Source: Sandaracinus amylolyticus (GTDB lineage Bacteria > Myxococcota_A > Polyangia > Polyangiales > Sandaracinaceae). From it: a stretch of 64,000 nt of DNA. The number at the start of each line of letters is the position of its first letter. Positions within the stretch are counted from its first letter, which is position 1. The translations under genes were made by a program, and so were the position numbers. Where the stretch lies: NCBI RefSeq assembly GCF_000737325.1, contig NZ_CP011125.1, positions 9,362,001 to 9,426,000 of the forward strand, read 5' to 3'. Below the pieces are notes generated by a model. It saw only the letters and a list, made by a program, of their open reading frames with translations, was not told the DNA's origin and made no database searches. Below are positions 26,095-34,924 of the stretch, piece after piece.

Positions 26095-27084
26095 ATGGGC
26101 AAGGTCGGCAGGAGGATCGCGGTTGGTGTGGGCGTGGTGGTCGGGCTCGCGGGCGCGGCGCTCGCCGGGTTCCTGGGAGCCACGCCCTACGCGCCGCCGC
26201 CCGCCGATCTGCACGTCGCGCGCACGGCCGAGCAGATCGAGCGCGGTCGGTACATCGCGGAGCACGTCGCGCACTGCACGACGTGCCACTCCGACGTCGA
26301 TCGCACGCGCTTCTCGGGCCCGGTGGTGCCGGGCACGATCGGTCGCGGTGGTCAGGCGTTCGGCGCCGCCGAGGGGCTGCCTTTCGACGCGTGGTCCGCG
26401 AACATCACGCCCGCCGCGCTCGGCGACTGGACCGACGGCGAGCTCGCGCGCGCGCTCACGGTCGGCGTCGATCGCGAGGGCGACGCGCTGATCCCGATCA
26501 TGCGCTACGAGAACTACCGCCATCTCTGCGGCGAGGACGTCGAGGCGGTGGTCGCGTGGATGCGCTCGCTCGAGCCGATCGAGAACGACGTCGCCGAGCC
26601 GCGCGTCGACTTCCCGCTGACGCTCCTGCTGCGCACCGTGCCCGACGCGGCCGAGCCCTGGGCGTGCCCCGACGCGAGCACGCCGCGCGAGGAGCGCGGC
26701 CGCTACCTGACGCGCATCGCGGGGTGCGCGGACTGCCACACGCGCCGCGAGGGCATCGAGGTGGTCGGCGAGCCCTTCGCGGGCGGCAACGAGATGCGCA
26801 TGCCGAACGGCGCGATCCATCGCACCGCGAACCTCACGCCCGATCGCGAGACCGGCATCGGCCTGTGGACCGAGGAGGGGTTCGTGAACCGCTTCCGCGC
26901 GCACCGCGGCGAGCAGCCGATCGTCGGTGAGGACGGCCGCAGCTCGCCGATGCCGTGGAGCGCGTACGCGGGCATGAGCGACGACGATCTCGCTGCGATC
27001 TACGCGTTCCTCCGCACCCAGGAGCCGGTGCGCAACGTGGTCGAGCAGTACACGCCGCCGCCCGCGCACGTCGCGACGCGCTGA
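26095..27084 (+). CDS. Diheme c-type cytochrome
   Basis: 329 residues. An N-terminal membrane anchor or uncleaved signal (about 6-28) precedes two cytochrome c domains with haem motifs CTTCH (61-65) and CADCH (211-215). Each domain ends in the usual helix (AVVAWMRSLEPI and AAIYAFLRTQEPV). This matches the membrane-bound diheme cytochromes that pass electrons in the periplasm, for example as subunits of alcohol or aldehyde dehydrogenases. No dehydrogenase is encoded next to it, so the donor is unknown. GAGGAGAGG precedes the ATG. Confidence 0.9.
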   Translation: MGKVGRRIAVGVGVVVGLAGAALAGFLGATPYAPPPADLHVARTAEQIERGRYIAEHVAHCTTCHSDVDRTRFSGPVVPGTIGRGGQAFGAAEGLPFDAWSANITPAALGDWTDGELARALTVGVDREGDALIPIMRYENYRHLCGEDVEAVVAWMRSLEPIENDVAEPRVDFPLTLLLRTVPDAAEPWACPDASTPREERGRYLTRIAGCADCHTRREGIEVVGEPFAGGNEMRMPNGAIHRTANLTPDRETGIGLWTEEGFVNRFRAHRGEQPIVGEDGRSSPMPWSAYAGMSDDDLAAIYAFLRTQEPVRNVVEQYTPPPAHVATR

Positions 27085-27088
27085 GCGC

Positions 27089-28786
27089 TCATCGCTGCGC
27101 GGCGATCGCGTCGACCTCGCTCTGCGTGAGCGCGATCGGCGCGTCGCCGCGCAGGCGCGGCGTGAGCAGCGCGACCACGGGCGCGACGAGATCGAAGTGA
27201 TCGCCCTCCGCGACGATCACGCGGAGCGGCGAGCCCGCGGGCGCGGCGGCCGCGAGCGCCCGCGCCTGCGCCGCGTTGCCGAGCTCGCCCTCGACGACGA
27301 ACGTCGGTGCCTCGAGGTCGGCGAGGAACGCGAGCGGCGAGCGCACCCAGCTCTCCTCGACCCGACGCGCGTCGTAGATCGCGCCCTGCTCGTCCGGGAA
27401 GAGCGCGTTCAGGTCGACGGTGTCCGCCATCGGCCCGAACGACACGAACGCACGCGCAGGCGCGTGCGTCTCCGCGAGCATCAGCGCGAGCGTGCCGCCG
27501 ACCGAGTGGCCCATCACCACGACGCGCTCGGGATCGACGGTCGGCAGCGCGCGCAGGTGATCGAGCGCAGCGCGCGCGTCGTCGACCTCGCCGAGGAAGA
27601 GCTCGAGTCGACCGGGATTGCCGTCCTCGCCGCGCAGCGTCGGCGCCATCACGACGATCCCCGCTTCGGCGAGCGCGAACGCGACGCTCTCCGGGCCCTC
27701 GTCGATCGAGAACCCACCGTGCAGCCAGAGCACCGCGGGCCTGCGCTCCTCGCCGCGCGCGAGCTGCGCCGCACCGCGCGAGAGATACGCGGCGAGCGGA
27801 CCGACACGCGACTCGTAGCGCACGAGCTCGAACGGCCAGTCCGCTCCCGGCGCCGGCGGCACGACGTCACTCGCGACCTCGCGCACGAGTTCGGTCGTGT
27901 GCGCGGCGCGCGCGGCGAGCAGCGTCTCGCGCGCGACCTCGAAGCCGGGCGGAGCTACGCCCGGTCCGCGCCATCGCTCGCCCGGCGTGTGCACGTCGAG
28001 CAGGAACGACGTCCAGTCGTCGTCGGGGTGCGACGTCACCAGCACGATGAGCGCGTGCCACTGCGCGCTCGCGTCGATCCACGCGAGGTAGCGCGCGCTC
28101 ACGCCGAGCGGTCCCGACGCGCGCATCCCGTGCGCGCGCGCCCAGATCTCGCGCCGCTCGTCGTCCCAGCGCACCCGCGACGGCGCGAGCTCGACCGTCT
28201 CGCGCCGCAGCCCGCCCGTGACCGCGCCCTCGAGGAACGCGCGCGCGTTCTCGGGCGTCGGCGGCGCATGCGGTCGCACCGCTGCGACGAGCACGTTCGC
28301 GCCGAATTCGGGCTGCGTCCACATCCACGTCCCCTCGGACGCGCCGACCGCGCTCATCGCGATGCCAAGCCCGGCGGCGACGGGCGAGCCCGAAGCGTCC
28401 TGCCAGCCTTCGCCGGGATCGCCGACGAGGAAGCCGAGCGTCGGATGGCGCAGCCAGCGGCGATCTCCCGCCGCGACCGGCTCGAGCGCGACGGCGTCGG
28501 GCACGAGCGACTGCACGCCGCGATAGGCGAGCCCGCTCGTGCCGCAGCACGCGAGCGCGCCGAGCCCGAGCACGATCGACGCGATGCCGAGCGCGCGACG
28601 ACCGCTCGCGATCGCGAGCGCGCCGAGCCCACCGACGAGCGCGGCGCCGAGCGCGGTGACGATCGCGGGCAACGCGCCGAAGCTCGACGCGGCGAGCGCG
28701 CCCGCGCCTCCGAGGACGATCGCGCCGACGACAACGGGAGCGAGCGGGCGACGTGGCTCGCGCGAGGGATGATCGAGGTCGTTCAT
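27089..28786 (-). CDS. Membrane-anchored alpha/beta hydrolase
   Basis: 565 residues. Three hydrophobic segments lie in the first 90 residues (VVVGAIVLGGAGALAA, IVTALGAALVGGLGALA, ALGIASIVLGLGALACC). A beta-rich middle domain follows. From about 340 there is an alpha/beta hydrolase with oxyanion strand VLWLHGGFS, nucleophile elbow VVMGHSVGGTLA (Ser near 424) and a late EGDHFD that supplies the catalytic histidine. The closest types are dienelactone-hydrolase- or acylpeptidase-like enzymes. The gene converges with the cytochrome gene (four bases apart) and diverges from the FG-GAP lipoprotein gene. Confidence 0.82.
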   Translation of the reverse strand: MNDLDHPSREPRRPLAPVVVGAIVLGGAGALAASSFGALPAIVTALGAALVGGLGALAIASGRRALGIASIVLGLGALACCGTSGLAYRGVQSLVPDAVALEPVAAGDRRWLRHPTLGFLVGDPGEGWQDASGSPVAAGLGIAMSAVGASEGTWMWTQPEFGANVLVAAVRPHAPPTPENARAFLEGAVTGGLRRETVELAPSRVRWDDERREIWARAHGMRASGPLGVSARYLAWIDASAQWHALIVLVTSHPDDDWTSFLLDVHTPGERWRGPGVAPPGFEVARETLLAARAAHTTELVREVASDVVPPAPGADWPFELVRYESRVGPLAAYLSRGAAQLARGEERRPAVLWLHGGFSIDEGPESVAFALAEAGIVVMAPTLRGEDGNPGRLELFLGEVDDARAALDHLRALPTVDPERVVVMGHSVGGTLALMLAETHAPARAFVSFGPMADTVDLNALFPDEQGAIYDARRVEESWVRSPLAFLADLEAPTFVVEGELGNAAQARALAAAAPAGSPLRVIVAEGDHFDLVAPVVALLTPRLRGDAPIALTQSEVDAIAAQR

Positions 28787-28871
28787 GGGGGCGCAACGGT
28801 GCGAGCCATCGGCGCGGCGCGCAATCGCACATCGCTGGACCTTTCGCGCAAAGGCGTGAGAGCGTGGGCGG

Positions 28872-31337
28872 ATGCTTCGCGCTTCGTCGTGGTGTGCGTG
28901 CGTGGTGCTCGCGGTGCTGCTCGTCGGCTGCGACTGCGGAGGTGGGGGCTCCGGCGCGTGCGAGAGCGCCGGTGACTGCCGTCGCGGTCAGGCGTGCATC
29001 GACGGCACGTGCGTCGCGGGGATGGACGGCGCGATCACGCCCGACGCGGGCTCGGACGCGGCGGTCGCGTGCGGCGCCGGCACGCGCGCGTGCGGCGAGG
29101 CGTGCTGCGGCGAGGGCGAGGTGTGCGGCACCGACGTCGAGTGCTGCGCGCGCGAGTCGCTCTGCGGCAGCGTGTGCTGCGACGATGGCCAGGTCTGCGA
29201 GCAGGCCGTCTGCCGCACCGCGTGCGGCGAGCGCGCGCGCTGCCACGACGAGAGCGGCGCCGAGATCTGCTGCGGCGACGGCGAGGTCTGCGCGAGCGAT
29301 CGCTGCTTCCTGCCCGACACCGAGTGCGACGACTTCATCGACTGCGAAGCCGGCGAGTACTGCGAGCCCACGCTCGGTCGATGCCTGCCGCAGCCGACCG
29401 GCGAGGAGTGCGTCGCGCGTCCGACCGGCGGCGAGGTGCGGCCCACGCTGCTCTGGCACTGGACCGGCGCGGGCGCGGCGCTGCCCGCGTACAACCAGGT
29501 GATGATGGCGCCGATGGTCGCGTCGCTGAACGACGACGACGGCGACGGCGACGCCGACGCGGACGACGTGCCCGACGTGGTGTTCAACACGTTCTGCGGC
29601 GTCGCGGGGATGGGCTGCGCGTACGGCAACTACTCGTCCGACGGAGTGCTGCGCGCGGTGAGCGGCGCCGACGGGTCGAGCGTGTTCGACGTGGTCGATC
29701 CCGCGCATCGCACGATCCCGGGCTCGCAGGTCGCGATCGGCGACATCGACGGCGACGGATGGAACGAGATCGTGACCTGCGCGTCGGACGCCGACGGCAT
29801 CGGCGGTGTGATCGCGTTCCACCACGACGGCTCGTTCTACTGGCGCTCGAGCGATGTGCGCGTGTCGTGCGCGCAGGCCGCGCCGAGCATCGCGGATCTC
29901 GACGCGGACGGAGTGCCCGAGGTGTTCGTGCGCTACACGGTGCTCGACGCGCGCAGCGGGGACGTCGAGTCGCACCACGACTGCGTCGGGACCGGCGGCT
30001 GGGCGACGAACGCGCACAACCCGTGCGACTACACGACCGCGGCCGACCTCGACGGCGACGGCGATCTCGAGATCGTCGGCGGCAACGCGGCGTATCGCGC
30101 CGACGGGAGCGTGCTCTACGACCGCACCGCCGAGTTCAACGACGGATATCCGGCGATCGGCGATCTCGATCGAAACGGCACGCCGGAGATCATCGTCGTG
30201 CACTCGGCGTTCACGCCTGCGCCGTACGCGGGTGATCACTGGCTGCGCGCGCTGCGCAACGACGGCACCGACTTCTGGGCCGCGCCGGTCGACATCAACG
30301 CGGGGCTCGCGCCCGCGGCCGACGTCACCGCGGGCACCGTGGGCGGTGGGGGCCCGCCGACGATCGCGAACTTCGACGACGATCCCGACGCCGAGATCGG
30401 CGTCGCGGGCGCGTACGCATACGCGGTGTTCGAGCCCGACGGCACGCGCCGCTGGGCGTCGATCTCCGACGATCGCAGCTCGCGCAAGACGGGCTCGAGC
30501 GTGTTCGACTTCGACGGAGACGGCGTCGCGGAGGTCGTCTACAACGACCACTACTGGCTGCGCGTCTACGACGGCACCGACGGCGACGTGCGCTTCTGTC
30601 TCTGCAACACGACCGCGACGCTCTGGGAGTACCCGGTCGTCGTCGACGTCGACACCGACGGGCACGCCGAGATCGTCGTCGCATCGAACGACTACGGCAG
30701 CGGCTACACGACGTGCCCGCTGCGTCCCGAGCTCGGCGAGTGCGAGATGGCGCGCATCACCGCGGGCGAGAACGTCGGCACGCACGGCGTGCGCGTGTTC
30801 GCGAGCCCGACGCGCGACTGGGTCGGCACGCGCCGCATCTGGAACCAGCACGCCTATCACGTGACGAACGTGAGCGAGCGCGGCGAGATCCCGCGCGTCG
30901 AGCGGCGCAACTGGCAGGTGCCGGGGCTCAACGACTTCCGGCTCAACGTGCAGCCGGGCGCGACGAACCTGCCGGACCCGACGCCGATCGAGCTCGCCGT
31001 CGATCTGCGCGCGTGCGGCGCGTCGATGACGCTCTACTTCTCGGTGCGCAACGACGGATGGTCGGCGATCCCCGCGGGCGCGACGATCGCGGTGTACGCC
31101 GAGGAGGCGGGCAGCTTCGCGCTGATCACGCGGGTGACCACGACGCGCGCGCTGCTGCCCGGCGAGAGCGAGCGCTTCGGCGTGCCCTACCCGCTCGACG
31201 GTCGCGAGCCCGGCGAGACGGTGCGCTTCCGGGTGGTCGCGAACGACGACGGCGATCCGAGCGCCGAGGACGTGATCGAGTGCCGCGACGCGAACAACGT
31301 CGCGGAGACGACCGCGAGCTGCTCGATCCTGTTCTGA
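28872..31337 (+). CDS. FG-GAP/VCBS beta-propeller lipoprotein, paralogue
   Basis: 821 residues. Lipobox VLLVGC with Cys20, then a long Cys-rich stretch (about 25-175) with many CCG and CGxGEVC units. FG-GAP motifs follow: DIDGDGWNEIV, DLDADGVPEVF, DLDGDGDLEIV, DLDRNGTPEII, DFDGDGVAEVV and DVDTDGHAEIV. The RRIWNQHAYHVTNV block and a C-terminal beta domain follow, as in the protein at 9639-11939. The two are clear paralogues with different Cys-rich heads. Probable surface lipoprotein; ligand unknown. Confidence 0.85.
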   Translation: MLRASSWCACVVLAVLLVGCDCGGGGSGACESAGDCRRGQACIDGTCVAGMDGAITPDAGSDAAVACGAGTRACGEACCGEGEVCGTDVECCARESLCGSVCCDDGQVCEQAVCRTACGERARCHDESGAEICCGDGEVCASDRCFLPDTECDDFIDCEAGEYCEPTLGRCLPQPTGEECVARPTGGEVRPTLLWHWTGAGAALPAYNQVMMAPMVASLNDDDGDGDADADDVPDVVFNTFCGVAGMGCAYGNYSSDGVLRAVSGADGSSVFDVVDPAHRTIPGSQVAIGDIDGDGWNEIVTCASDADGIGGVIAFHHDGSFYWRSSDVRVSCAQAAPSIADLDADGVPEVFVRYTVLDARSGDVESHHDCVGTGGWATNAHNPCDYTTAADLDGDGDLEIVGGNAAYRADGSVLYDRTAEFNDGYPAIGDLDRNGTPEIIVVHSAFTPAPYAGDHWLRALRNDGTDFWAAPVDINAGLAPAADVTAGTVGGGGPPTIANFDDDPDAEIGVAGAYAYAVFEPDGTRRWASISDDRSSRKTGSSVFDFDGDGVAEVVYNDHYWLRVYDGTDGDVRFCLCNTTATLWEYPVVVDVDTDGHAEIVVASNDYGSGYTTCPLRPELGECEMARITAGENVGTHGVRVFASPTRDWVGTRRIWNQHAYHVTNVSERGEIPRVERRNWQVPGLNDFRLNVQPGATNLPDPTPIELAVDLRACGASMTLYFSVRNDGWSAIPAGATIAVYAEEAGSFALITRVTTTRALLPGESERFGVPYPLDGREPGETVRFRVVANDDGDPSAEDVIECRDANNVAETTASCSILF

Positions 31338-31349
31338 TCGCGCGGGAGC

Positions 31350-31660
31350 CGCTCGAGGGCCTCGAGGGGCGTTCTCTCGCCTGGAGAATGGCTCTCGAGC
31401 ACCTCGCGAGCCTTTCTCTCGCCTGGAGAACGGCTCTCGAGCACCTCGCGAGCCCTTCTCTCGCCTGGAGAACGGCTCTCGAGCAGCTCCTGAGCCCTTC
31501 TCTCGCCTGGAGAACGGCTCTCGAGCAGCTCCTGAGCCCTTCTCTCGCCTGGAGAATGGCTCTCGAGCAGCTCCTGAGCCTTTCTCTCGCCTGGAGAATG
31601 GCTCTCGAGGGTCTCGAGCGCCCTTTCTCTCGCCGAGAGAACGGTCGCCCGCGCGCTCCG
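31350..31660. repeat. Seven-copy tandem array, 42-bp period, hairpin units
   Basis: The block ttctctcgcctggaga starts at 31372, 31414, 31456, 31498, 31540 and 31582, exactly 42 bases apart. A seventh copy at 31625 has ccgaga in place of cctggaga. Within a unit, agcc-ttctc pairs with gagaa-ggct around the loop, and ggctc pairs with gagcc in the next part. The copies vary at only a few sites. The array fills the space between two converging lipoprotein genes (335 bases). A 42-base unit is 14 codons and reads open in some frames, but with no start site or coding pattern. Confidence 0.85.
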
Positions 31661-31672
31661 CGCGCCCCCGCG

Positions 31673-33844
31673 TCACGGGATCGAGAAGACGCCGCCCGAC
31701 ATCTCGAGCCAGAACAGGCGCGCCGGCGATCCACGCTGCGCGACGACGACGTCGTTGTCGCCGTCGCCGTCGAGGTCGCCGATCGCGACCGTCATGTTCG
31801 TGTTGCCCGGCGGGTCGGGCAGCAGCTCGTGCCGCTCGAGATCGAGCGGGCGCCCCTCCTGCCAGTGCAGCGGCCCGCTGCCGGCGATGAGCAGATCGCC
31901 GTCGCCGTCGCCGTCGAGATCGCCGCCCTCGAGGTCCCCGGCGTAGCCGATCGTCGTGATGCCGCGCGACGTCCAGCTCGACGTGCCGGTGTTCGTGCAC
32001 CGCGCGACGCTGCCGAGGACGCCGGAAGGCGTGAACGCGACGTCGAGATCGCCGTCGGGCTCGAGGTCGAAGACGTCGACGTCGTTCTCGCCGCCCAGGC
32101 ACACGTCGGAGCGCGCCCACGTGCCGGTGATCGATCCCGACGAGCGATAGACCCACGTGCGATCGGGCGTCGTCACGAGGATGTCGAGCGAGCCCCCGCC
32201 GTCGACGTCGACGAGCATCGGATTCGCGAGCTGCGCGCCCGCGTCCGTCGCGACCGGATGACGCTGCCACGTGCCCGAGACGCGGTGCCAGACCGCGAGA
32301 TCGTCGGCGGCGAACACGACGATCTCGACGAGGCCGTCGCCGTCGAGGTCGGCCGCGGGGACGCGGCTCGTGCCGGTGCGATCCGCGGTCGCGCCGACCG
32401 CGTGCCACGTCCACGTGCCCGCCGCGCCGCGCTCGTACCAGCCGACGCGGGAGGCGTACGTCAGCACGTCGAGGTCGCCATCGGCGTCGACGTCGACGAG
32501 CGCCGCTGCGCGCGTGTGGTCGGCCGCGCCGATCGGCTCGCGCACGAAGGTGCCGGTGCCGTCGTTGCGGAACGCGAGCGCCATCGAGGTCATCCACGCG
32601 ACGAGGTCCACGTCGCCGTCGCCGTCGATGTCTCCGGCGCGCACGCGCTGGATCTCGTCGGTCGCGACGTCGTGCGGGATCGGATCGCAGTGCACGCGAC
32701 GGATGTCGTCGTCGGCGCAGTCGAGCTTCGGGTACGGGCCGCCGCTGCACGTCGCGTCGATCGCGGAGACACCGTCTCCATCGCGATCCTCCTCGAGGCG
32801 CGCCGGTGCGGTGGTCGCGCCGGACGGCCACGCGACGCAGTCGTCCGCGAGACGATTGCAGAGCTCGGGCGCGCCCGGGTACCTCGTCGCGACGTCGTCG
32901 TCGCAGTCTCCCGGCTGCAGCGAGCGACCGGGCACGCTCGCCGCGCAGATGCGCATCCCCACGTCGCTCCCGTCGCCGAATCCGTCCGCGTCCGCGTCGA
33001 CGAAGAAGAGCCGATGCGACGCGCTGGTCGCGTCCTCGTCGATCGCGTCGTCGCAGTCGTTGTCGAGCTCGTCGCACTGATCGTCGGCGGCGCCCGGGCG
33101 CACCGACGCGGCGTCGTCGTCGCAGTCGATCGCGCCTTCGGTCGGCGCGCGCGAGGTCTGCTGCGCGCCGCAGCTGCCGCACATGCGCACCTCGGTGGAG
33201 CCCGCGAGCGCGTATCCATCGGAGTCGAGATCCGCCCAGCACGCGATGCCCGCCTGCTCGTCGACGAGATCGTCGCAGTCGTCGTCGCGCTCGTTGCAGA
33301 GCTCGGCGCCCGTCGGGTTCACCGAGGGCGCTTGATCGTCGCAGTCGTCGCCGCACACGTCGCCGTTGCAGCACGTCGCGTCGGCGAAGCGATCTCCGTC
33401 GGCGTCGCGGAACCCGAACGTGCTCGGATCGCAGTCCTCGTCGCGCCCGTCGAGGTCGCAGGCCTCGGTCGCGCCGGGGAAGCGCCGAGCGTCGGAGTCG
33501 TCGCAGTCCCCGCCACCGCATTCCATCGCGATCGCACCGTCGCCGTCGGCGTCGTCGATGATCGCGCAGTCCGTGGTGCAGGTGCGCGCGTCACCGTCGC
33601 AGATCTGTCCGTCGAGGCACGCGCCGCGCGCGGGCTCGATGCATCCACGCGCATCGGCCGACGCCGACGACGGCTGACATCGCTCGACGCCGTCGCAGAA
33701 GTCGTCGTCGTCGCACTCGTCGTCGGTGGTGCAACGTGGACCGTCGGCGAACGACGCGTCGGCGCCTGGAGCGTCGTCGTCGCCGCACGCGGTCACGGCG
33801 ACGCCGGCGAGGAGCACGAGAGCGAGGCGAAGAGCGAAGCGCAT
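31673..33844 (-). CDS. MopE/FG-GAP lipoprotein
   Basis: 723 residues from the ATG at 33844, chosen because it gives a signal and lipobox (VAVTACGDDD, Cys20). The first half carries at least four MopE metal-binding units: GDCDDSDARRFPGATEACD, DDCDDQAPSVNPTGAELCN, IDCDDDAASVRPGAADDQCD and GDCDDDVATRYPGAPELCN. The second half has about seven FG-GAP repeats (DIDGDGDVDLV, DVDADGDLDVL, DLDGDGLVEIV, DVDGGGSLDIL and so on) that should form a propeller. Such proteins are exported and bind calcium or copper. It converges on the tandem array and diverges from the MYXO-CTERM gene. Confidence 0.87.
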   Translation of the reverse strand: MRFALRLALVLLAGVAVTACGDDDAPGADASFADGPRCTTDDECDDDDFCDGVERCQPSSASADARGCIEPARGACLDGQICDGDARTCTTDCAIIDDADGDGAIAMECGGGDCDDSDARRFPGATEACDLDGRDEDCDPSTFGFRDADGDRFADATCCNGDVCGDDCDDQAPSVNPTGAELCNERDDDCDDLVDEQAGIACWADLDSDGYALAGSTEVRMCGSCGAQQTSRAPTEGAIDCDDDAASVRPGAADDQCDELDNDCDDAIDEDATSASHRLFFVDADADGFGDGSDVGMRICAASVPGRSLQPGDCDDDVATRYPGAPELCNRLADDCVAWPSGATTAPARLEEDRDGDGVSAIDATCSGGPYPKLDCADDDIRRVHCDPIPHDVATDEIQRVRAGDIDGDGDVDLVAWMTSMALAFRNDGTGTFVREPIGAADHTRAAALVDVDADGDLDVLTYASRVGWYERGAAGTWTWHAVGATADRTGTSRVPAADLDGDGLVEIVVFAADDLAVWHRVSGTWQRHPVATDAGAQLANPMLVDVDGGGSLDILVTTPDRTWVYRSSGSITGTWARSDVCLGGENDVDVFDLEPDGDLDVAFTPSGVLGSVARCTNTGTSSWTSRGITTIGYAGDLEGGDLDGDGDGDLLIAGSGPLHWQEGRPLDLERHELLPDPPGNTNMTVAIGDLDGDGDNDVVVAQRGSPARLFWLEMSGGVFSIP

Positions 33845-33952
33845 GTGCGCGAAGGTACCGCGACGGCGGCCCGCGGCGTGAGGTGGCACAGCGGCGCGGC
33901 GTGAGATCGCGGGAGATCTGCGCGGCACGACGCGTGCTGCACGCGGGCGTCG

Positions 33953-34924
33953 ATGCATCGCTGGACGATCGGCGCCGCGCTCGTGATCGGGACCTGGTCG
34001 ACGTGGGTGAGCGGCGCGCACGCGTCGACGGATGCCGGCGTGTGCACCGCGCCGACGATCTCACCCGTGCCCGGCGCATTGCCGGTGAACGTGCCCGGGT
34101 TCGTGATCTCCGCGCGGGGCGGCGCGACGAGCGCGGTGGAGCTGGTGCGCATCGAGGAGGACGGCACCGAGACGCCGCTCGACATCGTCGTCGAGTGGCT
34201 CGCGAACGTGACCCCGGCGATGCGGATCGTCCCGTCTGCGCCGTTCGAGGTCGGCGTGCGCTACGTGGTGCGGGTCCAGGGGTGTGTGCCGGGCAGCGGG
34301 CTCGGCGAGATCTCGTTCGAGTACGTCGCGGTCGACGCGGTGCCGGTCCCGGCGACGCTCGGCACGGTGCAGATCTCGCCGCTGCGACGGATCGAGAGCG
34401 ACGTCGGCGAGCCGTTCTTCTTCGTCGACACGACGCTCGTGCCCGACACCGACTTCGCGCCGTGGCTCGGGCTCTACGCGATCGACTTCGTCGCCGAGAG
34501 CGAGCTCGGGACGACGCCGTCGACGCCTCGTCTCGCGACCGCGACGAGGGGCCTTCTCGAGCGCTTCGCGATCGCGTGTGAGGGCGCGGACCCGACGTTC
34601 GCGCGCGTCGCTCCGGGCGCGATGACCGTGCGGGTGCGCGCGACCTCGTTCTTCGACGAGACCGACGTCGTCGAGGCGTCCGCGAGCACCACGACCGCGT
34701 GCGACGAGTCGATCGACGTGACACCGCCGGGCGTGGTGCTGCACGACGCGGCGGTCGGGCTCGGGCTCGACGCGGGGGTCGCGGCGGCCGAGGGCGGTGC
34801 GGCGGGCTCGTGCGCGTGCCGTGCGACGAGCGGTTCGCGCCCGGGTACGTCGTTCGCCGCGACGTGGCTCGTGCTCGGCATCGCGATCGTGCTGCGACGC
34901 GAACGGGCATACTCGCGCGCGTGA
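33953..34924 (+). CDS. Secreted protein with MYXO-CTERM-like anchor
   Basis: 323 residues. Signal peptide about 1-24 (ending GAHAS), then two Ig-like beta regions (about 35-125 and 130-250). The C-terminus has a CACR motif, a hydrophobic helix (TWLVLGIAIVL) and an arginine-rich end (RRERAYSRA). That is the layout of the MYXO-CTERM sorting signal, in which a Cys-containing motif, a helix and basic residues direct surface anchoring. The gene overlaps the next one by GTGA. Function is otherwise unknown. Confidence 0.75.
   Translation: MHRWTIGAALVIGTWSTWVSGAHASTDAGVCTAPTISPVPGALPVNVPGFVISARGGATSAVELVRIEEDGTETPLDIVVEWLANVTPAMRIVPSAPFEVGVRYVVRVQGCVPGSGLGEISFEYVAVDAVPVPATLGTVQISPLRRIESDVGEPFFFVDTTLVPDTDFAPWLGLYAIDFVAESELGTTPSTPRLATATRGLLERFAIACEGADPTFARVAPGAMTVRVRATSFFDETDVVEASASTTTACDESIDVTPPGVVLHDAAVGLGLDAGVAAAEGGAAGSCACRATSGSRPGTSFAATWLVLGIAIVLRRERAYSRA

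Noticed and set aside
31350-31660. CRISPR array
   Set aside because: The unit is conserved over its full 42 bases, so there are no unique spacers, and no cas genes are near. The same holds for 43080-43352.
27867-33521. An 1884-codon open frame on the minus strand across the hydrolase, FG-GAP gene and array
   Set aside because: It is Arg/Ala/Asp-rich and antisense or out of frame to well-supported genes; long open shadow frames are normal at this GC content.
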